Shown here in pieces: positions 1 to 12,500 of a stretch of 64,000 nt of DNA. This DNA is from CAYRDK01 sp043819345 (GTDB lineage Bacteria; Omnitrophota; Gorgyraeia; Velamenicoccales; Velamenicoccaceae): contig JBDREX010000018.1 in assembly GCA_043819345.1 (NCBI GenBank), positions 1 to 64,000 on the forward strand. The letters run 5' to 3'. Positions within the stretch are counted from its first letter, which is position 1, and each line of letters begins with the position of its first letter. Under the pieces are notes generated by a model, which saw nothing but the letters and a program-made list of their open reading frames with translations, was not told where the DNA came from and searched no databases. Position numbers and translations under genes: made by a program.

Positions 1-141
1 AAAAAGAAGAATCTTTGAATACGTTGAAATATATTACAATCGCAAAAGGGCGCATTCAACGCTTGGATATTTGAGTCCTTTTGAATATGAAAAACAGAAA
101 ATTTTCTCTTAACAAATAGTCCACTAAAAGAGGGAAGTGCA
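1..141 (+). mobile_element. Right end of an IS3-family insertion sequence
   Basis: The window opens inside an IS. The frame at 2-112 gives an IS3-type transposase C-terminus. About 25 nt beyond the stop lies a terminal-repeat-like segment (about 116-141) whose reverse complement begins TGCACTTCCCTC, the TG-start typical of IS3-family ends. The left end and the target duplication are outside the window, so the exact boundary is inferred. The element sits directly against the giant ORF, and coding-like sequence in the giant ORF's frame starts right after position 141, so the IS probably interrupts that gene. Confidence 0.75.
2..112 (+). CDS. IS3-family transposase (OrfB), C-terminal fragment
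   Basis: Only the last 36 codons are in the window, ending at TAA 110-112. They encode the block YNRKRAHSTLGYLSP, the conserved end of the DDE integrase domain in IS3-family OrfB. The last catalytic Glu lies upstream of the window. The protein would cut and join the IS ends during transposition. The start and intactness cannot be judged. Confidence 0.85.
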   Translation, partial: KRRIFEYVEIYYNRKRAHSTLGYLSPFEYEKQKIFS

Positions 142-599
142 CTTGCGAGTATTTTCCTGTTGATTGGAATGAATTTCCTTATGATTGTTATCAATATGTG
201 GAGAGAGTTTTGCCGGGCGACTATGTGTCCATGCCTGTGAATTATGGAGTTTTTGTTTTTCTGGATAATATAAAAGAGGTTATTAGCCCATTGGGCCTTA
301 TTCAGATTGGTGATTTTGGCTTGATAGATGAAGAATTGCGTATTCCTGTTTTATCCCGCGCACACAGATATGGCAACTGTTGGACATTTCCTTTAAATAT
401 GCCGTTGATTGAAGACTTTTCTGCGCATTCAGCATGGGCAATGCATGTATCTCCTTTTAGAATTAAAGGTTTTCGATTCTATTTTGTAGAGCTATGTCCA
501 TCAGTCTCTTTTTTAAATGATAATACGGTTTTTCGGCCGGGTATTTTTAAGCGCGCGCAAGGCTGTTTTAGGGAGTTTTTCTCTTTGTCCTCTCCGATT
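120..599 (+). other. Giant ORF module 1: unrecognised, truncated upstream
   Basis: This segment runs from the open-frame limit to the first LSSPI motif (585-599). It is a mixed alpha/beta sequence with no motif I can name. It includes the 26 codons before GTG 198 that read as ordinary protein (Cys, Tyr, Trp and Phe rich). It is probably the tail of a module whose front lies beyond the IS. Confidence 0.4.
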
Positions 600-3500
600 G
601 CCAGATTAGAAAAGCATAGTAGAAAGACGGCTAGGGTTCAGAATGTGATTGGTTCTCATGGTCAATTATTGGAGCAGCGCTTTTACACATGCGAGGATTG
701 GTTGAGCCGGGTAAAGTTTGTTAATGCTAGAAATGGTAAGTTGATTGTTCTTCAGGAGAAGGAAAAAGAGGGGTTATTCAGGCCATATGTTTTGCCGCAG
801 AGAATGGATATTTGTTATGGCCGGCACTTTGCGGGCTGTGTTGAGTATTCCCTTTTTCCGAGATTTGTGCGGATTGGCTCTTTTGTTATATGGCCTTCTT
901 TGCGGGGCAAAGGTATCGGATTTTCTGTTTTGAATTGGTTTGCAAAAGAGGCACAAGATAGAGGTGTTTTATTTCGGTTGGATTCTATAGAGAATCCCGT
1001 GATTTGCCGGATATGCCAGAGAATTCTCCTGGATGTTAAAGTTAAGGAAAAGGGAATTAGAAAGTGGATTTCTATCGAAAAAGCTGATTTATTGAATAGG
1101 GATTATTTAGTTTATTTGAATCCAGATGATCCTTCGCAAAAGAAAAGTGTGGCTATTAGAGAGGGTGTTTTTCTTATAACCGGCCAAAGGAAACAACAAC
1201 TATCAGCAAATAAGTGGGTCGTTATTGATGGATTTAATAGGCTTATGGTGGTTGATGGAAAAAATAAAGATGTAAAAAATGCTTTAATTTTTTATGATGA
1301 TCAGTCGCGGTTTAGTCTTATTCAAGGTAAGCCCAATCCATGTGCTTTTGAATCTGCTGCTGGGTGTTTGTCATCGCCATTGATTTCTGACGGAAAAGAA
1401 CATGGAGAGCTTGCACAGTTTTTGGGGAGTAGCTTTATGAAGGTAAGCTCGCCGATAAATGAATATATTGCGGCAGAAGAGTTTATTGCAAGATTAGCAA
1501 ACAGCGTTGGGAAAGGTCTTTATATCTTCCCGCCGGGGTATGACTTTCAAGGAAAAGCGTTTAGAAGTCTGAATGAAGCTTTAGTTATTATGCATTTAGG
1601 CTCCTATATTACTGAAGTTATAGCCAAAGGGTTTAATTCCTTGAAAGAGTTGAACGGGCACGAAACAGAAATCTATAATTTGATCAGGGGTAATAAAAAT
1701 ATATTGGTAGCGTTTTTATTAGAGTACTCACCAGATAGAAATAGCCCTTACTATAAACGGTTGGTTGAGAATATTGCGAAAATTAACAAGATAGAGTTTA
1801 ACGTTCCTATATTGATTGCTCTGACAAACCCCGGGACGCCTACGCCGTTAGGCGGCTGGAATACATTAACGGAAAAGTTTTCTTTATTTGGGATAGAAAC
1901 CGTTTCTTTGGCCGGAGCTGAATTGATTTATACTATTTACGACATTAATAAAGTTGCTATGTATAAAAAACTCCTAGGCTTATGGGGAAGAGAGCCAGAT
2001 GTTGGTGGTTTTGCCAAAAATAGAGGAGCTGATTGGGATGAATTTATTGAAAGGATGATAGAAATTAATCAGGAATTTAATTTAAGAATTGATGATAATC
2101 GCGTCATTTATATGGTTTGGGGATGTTTGTTGGAAGCGATTGGTGTATTTCGACAAAACGGGTTTAATGTGGAGTTAATGAAAGATTACATTTTTTGCCG
2201 CGCGTGTTCTAATTACAAGGTAGATAAATTAGGAGGCAAGGGCAAAATGCATGTTCTAAGCCAAGCATATAAAATAAGCAGTAAGCCTTCTTCGCCAGTT
2301 ATTCAAAATAGGCTGATATGGATAAGTATAAAGAATCTTGTTATAGGAGGAGAAATAGTAATTTTAGGTTTAGCTGTTTTCTATAACATTATTGAGTATT
2401 TAGGGTCATTGTGTAAATTTGTTAATGAGAGGATTCAGTGGATATGGGAAAATATTAAATTGAACAGGGCCTGGATGAAGCGAGATGATTGCAGAAAAAT
2501 TGTTGAAAAAGCAGGTGAAGATATTGCTCTTATGAGAATAAGGGTAGCTGTAGAGCAAATGCCAGGGCCACATGATGGTAAGGATTGCAAAACATTAGAA
2601 GAGTATGCTGAATGTATGCGAGATTATTGGAGCGGTCACTACCTGATTCATATGGTTAATTTTTCAGATTTGTCAGGGGTCCCTATCCTTTGGGAAAAGT
2701 ATAAATTTCTTAGGACGGGTGTATTAATTCCTTCGGCCATGCGTAAAAGAAGGGCCAGATTGTATTCCTGGGGGGTTCATTTTATGGGGGGAGGCCTTTT
2801 TAGGGAAAGGTTTGGTCAAGTTGTCGGGATCTTATTTGCTATAGAAAAGATATTAGAAGAATACGCGTTTAGTCCATATTTATATGATAATGGCTCGATG
2901 GTTGTTGCCGGCAGAAGATTTAGCTCACAAATAAATCATAATTTAATAGACTTTGTTAAAGGAGGGATTATTTTTGTTCCTGAAAAATATGCAAAGAGAG
3001 ATGAAGTAATGATTTTACGTGAGAAGGGTGCCATTATTTATCTTTGTGGCCGGGCCGAATCATTGCGAGAGGCTATGGATGGCTTTATCAGGTCAAATAA
3101 TATTAAGAAGAGAGGGGTGAAAGTCAGTGGTGAAATTGTTCCTGCGTATGTAAGGCCAGATGAGGGTGATACGCTTGCTGGGCATTTAGGGATTTATTAT
3201 GTCGTAAAAAAGCCAGGTAGTGGTTCATCTGGGCAATGGAAGATAATTGAGCGCAAGGCCAAGAAAATAGATGGCGGCGAGTCTTGTATAAGCTCAAGCC
3301 CATTGGCCGGGCCCGCGTTTATCAGCTTTTTAAAAAATATAATCCGAGAGCAGGAGATGCGAGTTGATGGCATATGGAAAAAGGTTTCATCTAGTCTGAC
3401 TTCTTTGAGTTCTCCACTTATAAATATAGGGCAGGAAATGTGTATGTATCAGTTAGGAAATAACATGAGTAGGCCTGAGATGCTGAATAAGCTTTCGGTT

Positions 3501-6500
3501 TTGATGGCAAGGCATGGCCAGTTAGCTAATGGTGTACCAACGGTCATTTTTATCTCAGGCGAAGATACGGCTAAAGGATTGTCTGGGGAGGTGCGCGAAC
3601 GGTTGAGTCTTCTCTCAACAGCCGTTATTGAAGGAGAGCGATTTTTTTCTTCTTTGCCTCGCAGTTTTAAAAGCGAGAAAGAAAAGGTATTGCCTTGGGA
3701 TTATCTATGGTTATATTTTCTCAAAAATCCTCTGAAAATTATGCAGGGACAAAAAACGGTTGTTTTTAATCATGCCCATGCTTTTTCTTTTTTGATTTCT
3801 GCGATAAGGAGGCATGAAACAAAAGGTAACGAATGTCCAGAAGGAGGCATGGACCTGATTTCAATTGTTCTTTCTGATTGGGATAATGGTTTATTTGATG
3901 TCTTTGTTTGCCGTTGGGGCAAGAATCCCTTTGATATGGAAGTCTTGTTGGAAAAATTTCCGGAGGCGTTGGTTAACGAAAAGAATAAAACATCTTCGCC
4001 TTTAAGACAGGTCCAGGACACGAAAAGAGAGCTCACCAGCTTGCTAAGATGGGCTGGAATTGATACGCCTGGAATGCGGGTCGTAAGAATCTGGCCAAGA
4101 AAAGGGAGCCGGATAGTGATATCAAAATCCAACGAGTTGAGAGCTATTGAAGACGCCACTGTTTTATTTCTGAAAGATTTTGAAAAGATGAAGAAGATAA
4201 CCGATAGGGTTGGCCGCAAGCCTTTAGTGGAAATCATGAAAAGTTTTTGCCTTGAAGAATATAAAGAGGTTGTTTACCTTATGGAAGTTACAGGATCCAA
4301 TGGGATTAGGATTCCTCAGGTCAATAATGGTAAGCTTCAGAGCTTTTATATGTATCCGAAGAATTCAAGGCAGGGTTCACAGTTATTGATCTTGCTGGTA
4401 AATAATTGGGGCCGTGTGGTAGATTTTTACAGGATAGATGCCAAGCATTTTATAACGGATGTCGTATCCAAGATTTGTGGACTGCGCAGTAGGATTAGAG
4501 ACAATCCTATTGCTGCAAGGATTATAGGAATTATCAGAGAGAACCAAGCTTGCAATAAGGTTTGGCAGATAGGATATTCTTGTGCAGAAAGGGTGTTTTT
4601 CCTTCGAGATGTAACCGCAGATCAAGTGTATTGTTATCGTCCCGATAACAGATTAGATATTGTTTCGGGTATGGCATCAATCTCTGTGGACATTATGTTA
4701 ACGTCTGCCTTTAATCTTATGATTCAAGAGAAAAAGAAGGGGAAATTTGAAAGCACAATTTTAAGTTTTCCTGAAAAGAAAATGAATCAGCCTGGTTTAC
4801 TTAACTCCAATGTAGTTGTCTGCATGCTTGTTGAAGATGACTCAACGCAAAGGCAGTGGTATCAACATCACTTGGAAGAAAAAAGAGTAAAAGTTGTTTC
4901 TTTTTCTAATGCGGATGAGGCATTACAATATCTAAAAGAAAAAAGAGGTTCTTTTAATTTTATTCTTACGGATTGTGGTATATCCGGGACAAAAGAGTTT
5001 TATTTTGCTAAAGCCGTTAGGGAATTAGGACTTCAGCTCCCCATTATTTTTCATACCAAAGATAATGATACTGCTGGCAGGCGCTTAGAAATTTCTCCCG
5101 GCGAATTTGTTGTAGCCTACAATAAGTATATGGAGGAAGGGCTTAGTGCTTGCATGGGCTTGATAAAGACAATGCATTTTAAGAATCCAGTTTCAAGTGC
5201 TTTAGAAACTTCAAGTTTGATTCTTCTGTCTTGTATGTTAACAGCCGTATTGAGAGTTGCTGCGCTACTTATTTTTGTAAGTATTGGTTATTTATTGCAA
5301 AGATTATCATTTAATTATTATCAAAGAGGGTACCATAGAACCATTTTGGTATTAGATATTCTTAAGCACCTTATTGTTTTTTATTGTTTTGGTTTCTATA
5401 GTTTATTGTCAGGGTCTTTTGTATTAGGGGAGGTTTTCTGTCTTGAGTTGTTGCGATTATCACGTCATGAAGGAGAAACGGCTTCAGATAATAGCAGTTC
5501 TCCGATGAAATATGCAAAGACAGAAAAGCTTCTCAAAAATGGGAACAGCCCTCTTTTTAAGGTATTTGGTTTATTGCTAAAAAAGCACGCCAGATGGAGT
5601 TTTTTCACTGGTTTTTTTGAGTTTTTTAATATTTGTAGGCTCATGATTTTTGATGAGCCTATTCATGGCCCACCGATATCCTATGGTTTTTTCTCCCGCA
5701 CGAGCTCTCCTATATCTTTTGACCATCTCCCCCTTGCGATTTATGAAAATAGTATAATTGAGATTCAAACAGCGCTAGATCAAATTTCAGAGCTTCATAA
5801 AGAAGTGGAATTTATAGCCCAGGAATTCAGGAAGAAGTTGGATGAATATAGAAATGTATTGGCAGTTGATGAACCAATATATTTAAATGAAAAGGCTAGT
5901 TTAATAGTAGATTTTTATTATGGTTTCTGGAGGGCTCTATATAGCAAGAGGGATGGGATGGAATTTTTATTTAGTTACTTAAATCTGGATAGGGAGCTAT
6001 CCAGATTAATAACTGAAATAGGTGTTCATGCCAAAAATCTTATTGGATACTTGGATTTAGTTTTAGGATATTTAGATTTCCTAGAGATTATGCGTTTTAT
6101 TAAAGAATTAAGGGGGATGGAAATAGTTGTATCTAATGTTGGCTATAATAATATAGGAGAGGTTGTTGAAGCCTATCAGAGTAAAAAGAAAAGATTGATA
6201 GGAGCGTTTGGATATGAGTTTAAGACATTGCATATGAGCATGTTGCAATTGGAGCAGCGCGAATTTATGCGTGGGTTTAGGCAATATTTTAAACAGGACA
6301 GAGATAGGCATGGAATATCAATCTGGAGAAATTACTTAAGACAATATGGGGTGGCCGGGCTTTTTCAGCTTCAATATATGAATTCGTTATCTTTGCTGGA
6401 TCCGATCGTTTCCTTAGAGCCGAGTCAGCTTCTCCTTCCTTATCGGGTAAAATTACAGATAGCTAGCCTTGTTAGCATGTTTAGCTTTTTAAGTCATTGT

Positions 6501-9500
6501 GAAAATACCGCTATTATAGGTTCTCAGTATCATTTAATTATAAGTTCATCATCTGTTTGTTCTTTAGGACGTAATAAAGTGGACGGTTCCAATTTATCCA
6601 GCTCGCCCATCCCTCACCTTCGTTACCAGGAAAGTTCCTTAACAAAAATATACAAATTTATCCGTTACAAGATATTCTCAGGAAAAATAAAAGGCGGTTT
6701 ATTGGCCTTTAGCATTGCTGCTCTTGTTGCCTTTAAGCCTTTCCTAACAAAAAGTTTATATGCGTCTGGTGCAACTCCTCTAGGTGTTGTTGCGAACTAC
6801 TATTTTTACGCTTTATGGATGGTTGTTTTTTATAAGATTGTGACGGAGAGGGGATTCAAGTGGGGCAGATTAAGAGGTACTGAAAATATTTCGAGTAAAA
6901 AGCAATTTATTGCTTTGGCCCTAGTTATCATTTTCGCGCAATGGCTGGCATCTCCTTGTCATTACATTGGATTAGATTATATTTCGCCTTTGTTTGCCGA
7001 ACTTATCGGAAAACTTTCACCGTTGATTTTGATTTTTATGGTTCGCGAAGACCTGAGCTTTAGAAAGATTTTTGGCGTTTTGCTTGCTGTTGCCGGAATT
7101 TCTGGCGTCATTGTTGCTGTTAAACATGGCGGAGGCGTTGAAGCATTGCGTTATATCGGTTTTGTATTTTCATTTTTATCGGCGTTTTTTTACGCGGCCG
7201 CGCAGATTTATAAAGATCGCGTGAAAAGATTTATGGGTAGCTGGGATGTGTTATTTTACGCTTATTTGGTTTCATTCCCTGTGATGAGCCTAGCGGCTTA
7301 TTTAAGAGAGGGGCATTTTAGCCTTATGTTTAACTGGTGCATTATTGCGATCGCTTTTGTTAGTATGATTACGCTGATGGCCAGCTATAAAGTTTTAGAT
7401 GACTTGACAGCTTCTGAAACTCAAACGATCACAAATACCTCACCAATTTTTGTTCAGGTTTACGCGAGTATTCGGCAGTACGCTTTTCCTTCCATAGGAG
7501 TTATTGCTGGTATTTCGACAACTTTTATCGGTGTCATTATTTCTATTATCAAAAGAAGAGACAGCTGTGTTAGCATTTATGCGCCTTTGGCTGTTTTGGG
7601 AAAAGTGGCGGATGAGGAGTTTTTCTATGTGGGGCCTGATATCAGAGAGGCGGGTTTTGATATGGTACATTTTGATATCAGAGAACCAGATTATTATATT
7701 CGTACGGGCCGAGTAAACGCAAATAAATTGCAACCCTATTCTAAAGAGCAGTTTACGCCTCAGTTGATCCAAGCCATGAGACAACGCGGCATACGTTTGC
7801 CATTTGATGTTCAGTTGAGTTTATGGCAACCGTCTCGTGATTGTATTCGTAAGATTATTGACACAGGAGCTGTTCGGCAAATACATCTTCATCACGATGC
7901 TTTTCCAAATGAAGAAGAGCTCATAGGCGCTCTTTTGCATATCAAGTCTTTTTATGTAAAAGCGGGCGTTATTGTTGAATTAGATGAAGACGTTTGTAAT
8001 TTTTCAAAAGCTGTCTTGGAGGTGGCGGACATGGTGATGTTTACGGCTGTTCCGACAGGCGGCGTTGGTGAACGATTGAATCCAGCTGTTTATGAAAAGA
8101 TTCAAGATTTGAGAAAACGAGGGTTTTTAAAAGCGATTCATGTGCAGGGGGGAGTTAAGCCGTCTAATATCAAAATGTTATTTGTTTGTGGCGCGAATGC
8201 TGTGGTCAGCGGAAGCTACGTGATGGTTAAGCCTGTTGATCAGTGGAAGAAAAGCTTTCAGCATTTGAGGAAGAAAGCTTTAGAAGGTGTTGAGCGTCGT
8301 AAAGTTGCACAGTTACATTCTTCTCCTCTGGTTAGATCTGAAGCCTCCTCAATTAGTATTTTTGATAGAAATATTTTAAAAGTTACGACAGTTGGTGCAG
8401 GGAAGAGGAGCTTTTATAAAGCCATTTTTGGTATAAAAGATAGTGATGGCAGAGTCTATGTTTTTAGGCACACGCCTTTATATGCTCATTCAGGTGAATA
8501 TTTTTGCGATGGGTTGTTTTCTTTGCTTCTTGGTAGTGAAAAAGATGAACGTCCATTAGGTTATCTTCTTTGGCAGTATCGCAAAGATGGCGATGCTATG
8601 TCTCATGGGGAGCTATTGGGTGATGATACATATTGTCCCTGGCGTATCTTTGAAAAAGACTACCAAAGCAAAGGGCTTGGTTTCCTCTTGATGGGTTTTG
8701 CTGCCCTTCTGATGCGGCAAAAAGGAACAGATTATTATTACAGTGAAGCTCGCAATGCTTTTTATAAAAATGCTTCACGCATCATGGATGTTTTCTTTAA
8801 TGAGGATGACACCTTAAAACTCCCGCGGGAAATCAGCACATGCATACTGAGCTTATTGCAGGAGAAGAGATATGAGTATAGCGATATAAGCGGTTTCTTG
8901 ATTGTATCTTCACCTATTGATGAAAATGTCTTTATGGAAAAGGATTTACAAAATTTTAAGATAGTGCCCAAAGATGATTTGATGTTCCAGGAATGTGTGA
9001 GAAAGGCTTGCGGATCTTGCAAGCGGTTTGGAAAAAGTCCGTCATGCCCGCCATTTGTAAAAGAGCCAAGGTATTATCAGGCACTCATCGCTGGCTATAA
9101 ATATGGAGAGGTTTACACGGCTGAATTTGATATTGGTGATCCGAGTGAATGGAAAAAATTAGGTTTATTGTCAAGTCAGCGGTTACACAACATTTTGATT
9201 GAGAGGGCTAAAGAGCTACGTCAGGAAGGTTATTATTCTACCTTGATATTTGGAGGGGGGTCTTGCAAATTATGTTCAGACTGTATTGTCCCTTGCCGTG
9301 TCCCCATGCATTCTTTATTGTCGATGGAAAGCATTGGGATTAATGTTGTAAAGACCATGCGAAAATTCGGCGTAAAAATTAAATTTCCTGTAAAGGAGAC
9401 ATTTTATAGGGTTGGAGTTATTGTTTATGGTGATAGAAATATTGAAGAACCCTTGGAAAAACGCGAAGGAGTCTATACGGCTTGCGCCATAAGGAATATC

Positions 9501-12500
9501 ATGTTGGCGTTGAATATGACCGCGCAACGTGTGATAAAAGGCGACGGGTTGTTTTGCCATCTAGATTACAATGTATATCCCGATAAGGGGTTAGTGATTC
9601 TTTATGGCGGCTGGGCCAATAATAGAGAAGGCAGAGATTATGATCTCGCTTTTAATTATTTTGGAGAAAAAGAGAAGAATAAATGTTATGTCCACTATCT
9701 CGACACGGTTTTTCATGATCTGTGGAATATTTTTAAGAAAGATGACATTATCGTTGATGAGTGTTTATCGCCGGAAGCGCAATTATACGAGATCATTAAC
9801 TTTATTCAGAAAGCTCCTTTTTATGACAAGCCCTACGCACGTTTCCCTCAGCGTATATATTTAATCAGCAAAAGAGGATATGAACGGATCAATATTTTGG
9901 GGCCGGATGTATTTGTTTTTGAGGGGCCAAAAGAGCTGCATCAGGTTTATGATTCTCTGATAAGTTCACCGCTTATTAATCCATCCATGAGAATTTCCGA
10001 TAAACCGGTTATTATGAGTTCCCCTCTTGAATTTTCCGGATTGAACAGTCTGGATATCTTAAATGAAGCGGGATTTATTTTAATGGCAGGTGTCGATTTT
10101 AATTTAACACCAGAACAAATGGATTTTTTAAGAAGGATCGGCCAAGCCGGGATGGCCGTTATCTTTTTTGAATTAGCACATAAGATATTTCTACGACATC
10201 AGTTAGGTAAAAAAGAGTTGGGTTATTATCTGAGCAGAGATATGAGGCGCGAGAGTTATTCCTGGATAAGTAGGGAGTTAGGGGCGGATGATAAAGTGAT
10301 ATCGAAGCAATGCGAGGATATCAAAAACCATATCTTTAACGGGCTTAAGTACGATTTCCTTCTTTGTCATAGATATTTTGACCTATTTGTTGAGGTTGTG
10401 GCTCAATGTTATTATGACAATTATTTTATTTTTACGCGTCGGTGTGAGAATCCGCCTATACAGTTGCCTGTTAGCGATTTGATTAGGCGTTTTTCTCATG
10501 TGTCTTGCGTAGCTTTATTTGGGTGTGGGATTATTAACGGTATTTATTGTTGTACTTTTAATCAAGGAAGTGCCGGTTGGTTTTTATTGGATCGTAATTT
10601 TTTTGTCGCGCGTGTGCTGCAAAGATATCAGGAGATGAGAGGGGCAGAAAAAACGGTTATTTATTGTGCGGATATGGCGGATAAAAATTTAGCGGATCGA
10701 ATAGCGCAAAAGTTCGATGTCATTTTAATAGAAAGGTCTTTGCATGAAGTAGGCCAGGAGAATAAAGGAATAACCGAATCGGAATTGGAAGATGCGTCAT
10801 TTGAGATGATTTTTTCTGAAAAAGCTCAAAAAGCCCGATTCGTTGTCTATGGCAATTGTTATGGTCTTTTGAATGAAAATGGGATTGTCGTTATCCATGA
10901 AAGAAAATGGCCTCATGTTTTTCTCAGGGAAATAAGAGGGTCTGGTTTATTTGAATTTGCTTATGATGGTTGTGCCGAGTTTATTATGAGAGCTAAGTAT
11001 TCTTCTCCTGTTGAAGCGCAGCGGATGATGGTTATTTTTTCTAACTACTTGAGAAGTACAAATCCATTATTTAATGAATTAAAGGATGATCAAATCAGAA
11101 ATCTCATCTTTTCTTATACAAAGCTTATTAACAAAATAAAGAAGATGCTTTTATCACATGAAAGGATAGGTATTACTGTTTTTGGACATCATGGAATAGG
11201 CAAAACGCCTTTTGCTGAGTGGTTGGCGCAGGAAAATCATTGTTGTCCAGGCATGCAGGATTGCCACGTAGATCTTTATCTAGAGAAGATCAAGGATCAA
11301 CCGCTTGACCGGTATCAGCCGAAAGATGGAATGAGGATTGCTTTAGCTGAAGGATTACGTGTTTTTTATCCTACTTGGTCTAAAAAGGGGACGCGTTTCT
11401 ATGAAGACATGCGCTGTTTAGACTCTTTTTGGCCAGAAGAATTACCTCTTTTGACTATTCTGTTGTTGGAAGAAAATTCGAGCGCTTCTTATGAAAGGTG
11501 GAGGAGTTTGTGTGATTCTTATTCCGATGTTTTGTGTATGTTGAAGTTATTTAACAATGTTATTGCCGCTTATAAGTGGGATATCATTTTTAAAATCCCT
11601 CAGATGCCTTTGAATCAGAACCAGCCTTATTTTCGTTGGGTAAGAGTTTTTGAGCAATTTCTCCAATTTGTCCAAGATTATTCTTTGGATATTTATTCTG
11701 TTGTTTTGGATGAATATAAGATTTCTAGCCCCTTGGTATTTGGTTCGCCTGTAGCAAAAGAATTTTTAGGCAAGCGGCGGGCAATCTCTCGTTTTTTGAT
11801 CAGCGTGCAAATGATGCTGCAGGAATGGGATCTTAGAAAAGATGCTGCGGATCTGTTAAATTCATCACCGCTTAACGCCGATGAAATTGCGCGTCTACAG
11901 GCAAAGCGGCCGCCGGAATTAAAAGACTTATTTGTTGATCGTCATATATTAAAAAATCAGGCATTATTAGATAGTATGGCGGGATTATTTTTTGATATTT
12001 TCCAGAATGTGAAGCTAGGTAAGGTTGTTGATTTAGGTCGACTTGTCAATCTGGCTAAAGAATTGAATTCGAATTTTCATGGGGAATCATTTCAGAAAGG
12101 TATGCGTGAAATTACAGAAAGAGAATTGGATAGATTAGAAAGAGTTCTTTTGTTTGAGATTTTTATGCCTGCCGGCCGACTATTATCTGTTTATCCTGAT
12201 CAGGGAGAATATAAGATGGCCTTGGGTAATATTGATGAAAATACCTGGACAAGTTGGCCTTACCTGAATACGTATATTTGGACGGCTAGAGTTGAAATGA
12301 AAGTAAGGCGCATACTGGGCTTACAATTTTCTAGTCTTTGTTTTATCGATTCCCGAAGTTCCTTGGATGGTGGTGAGCAGGAATATAAATTTCTTAAGTC
12401 TCTGTGCCCTTATCAGTTACCTGCCAGTGAGATTTTGCCATTATTTAATACCGTGACGGAAATTGATTATAAATGGCTGAATGTTGTTAGGTGTTTTTAC

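Noticed and set aside
198..200. GTG 198 as the real start of the giant gene
   Set aside because: No Shine-Dalgarno, and coding-like sequence continues upstream in frame to the IS end near 141; kept only as the first possible start.
3770..4237. 155-residue ORF on the minus strand inside the giant gene
   Set aside because: Antisense shadow of the giant frame: Ser/Leu/Lys-rich product with no family motif, promoter or ribosome-binding site.
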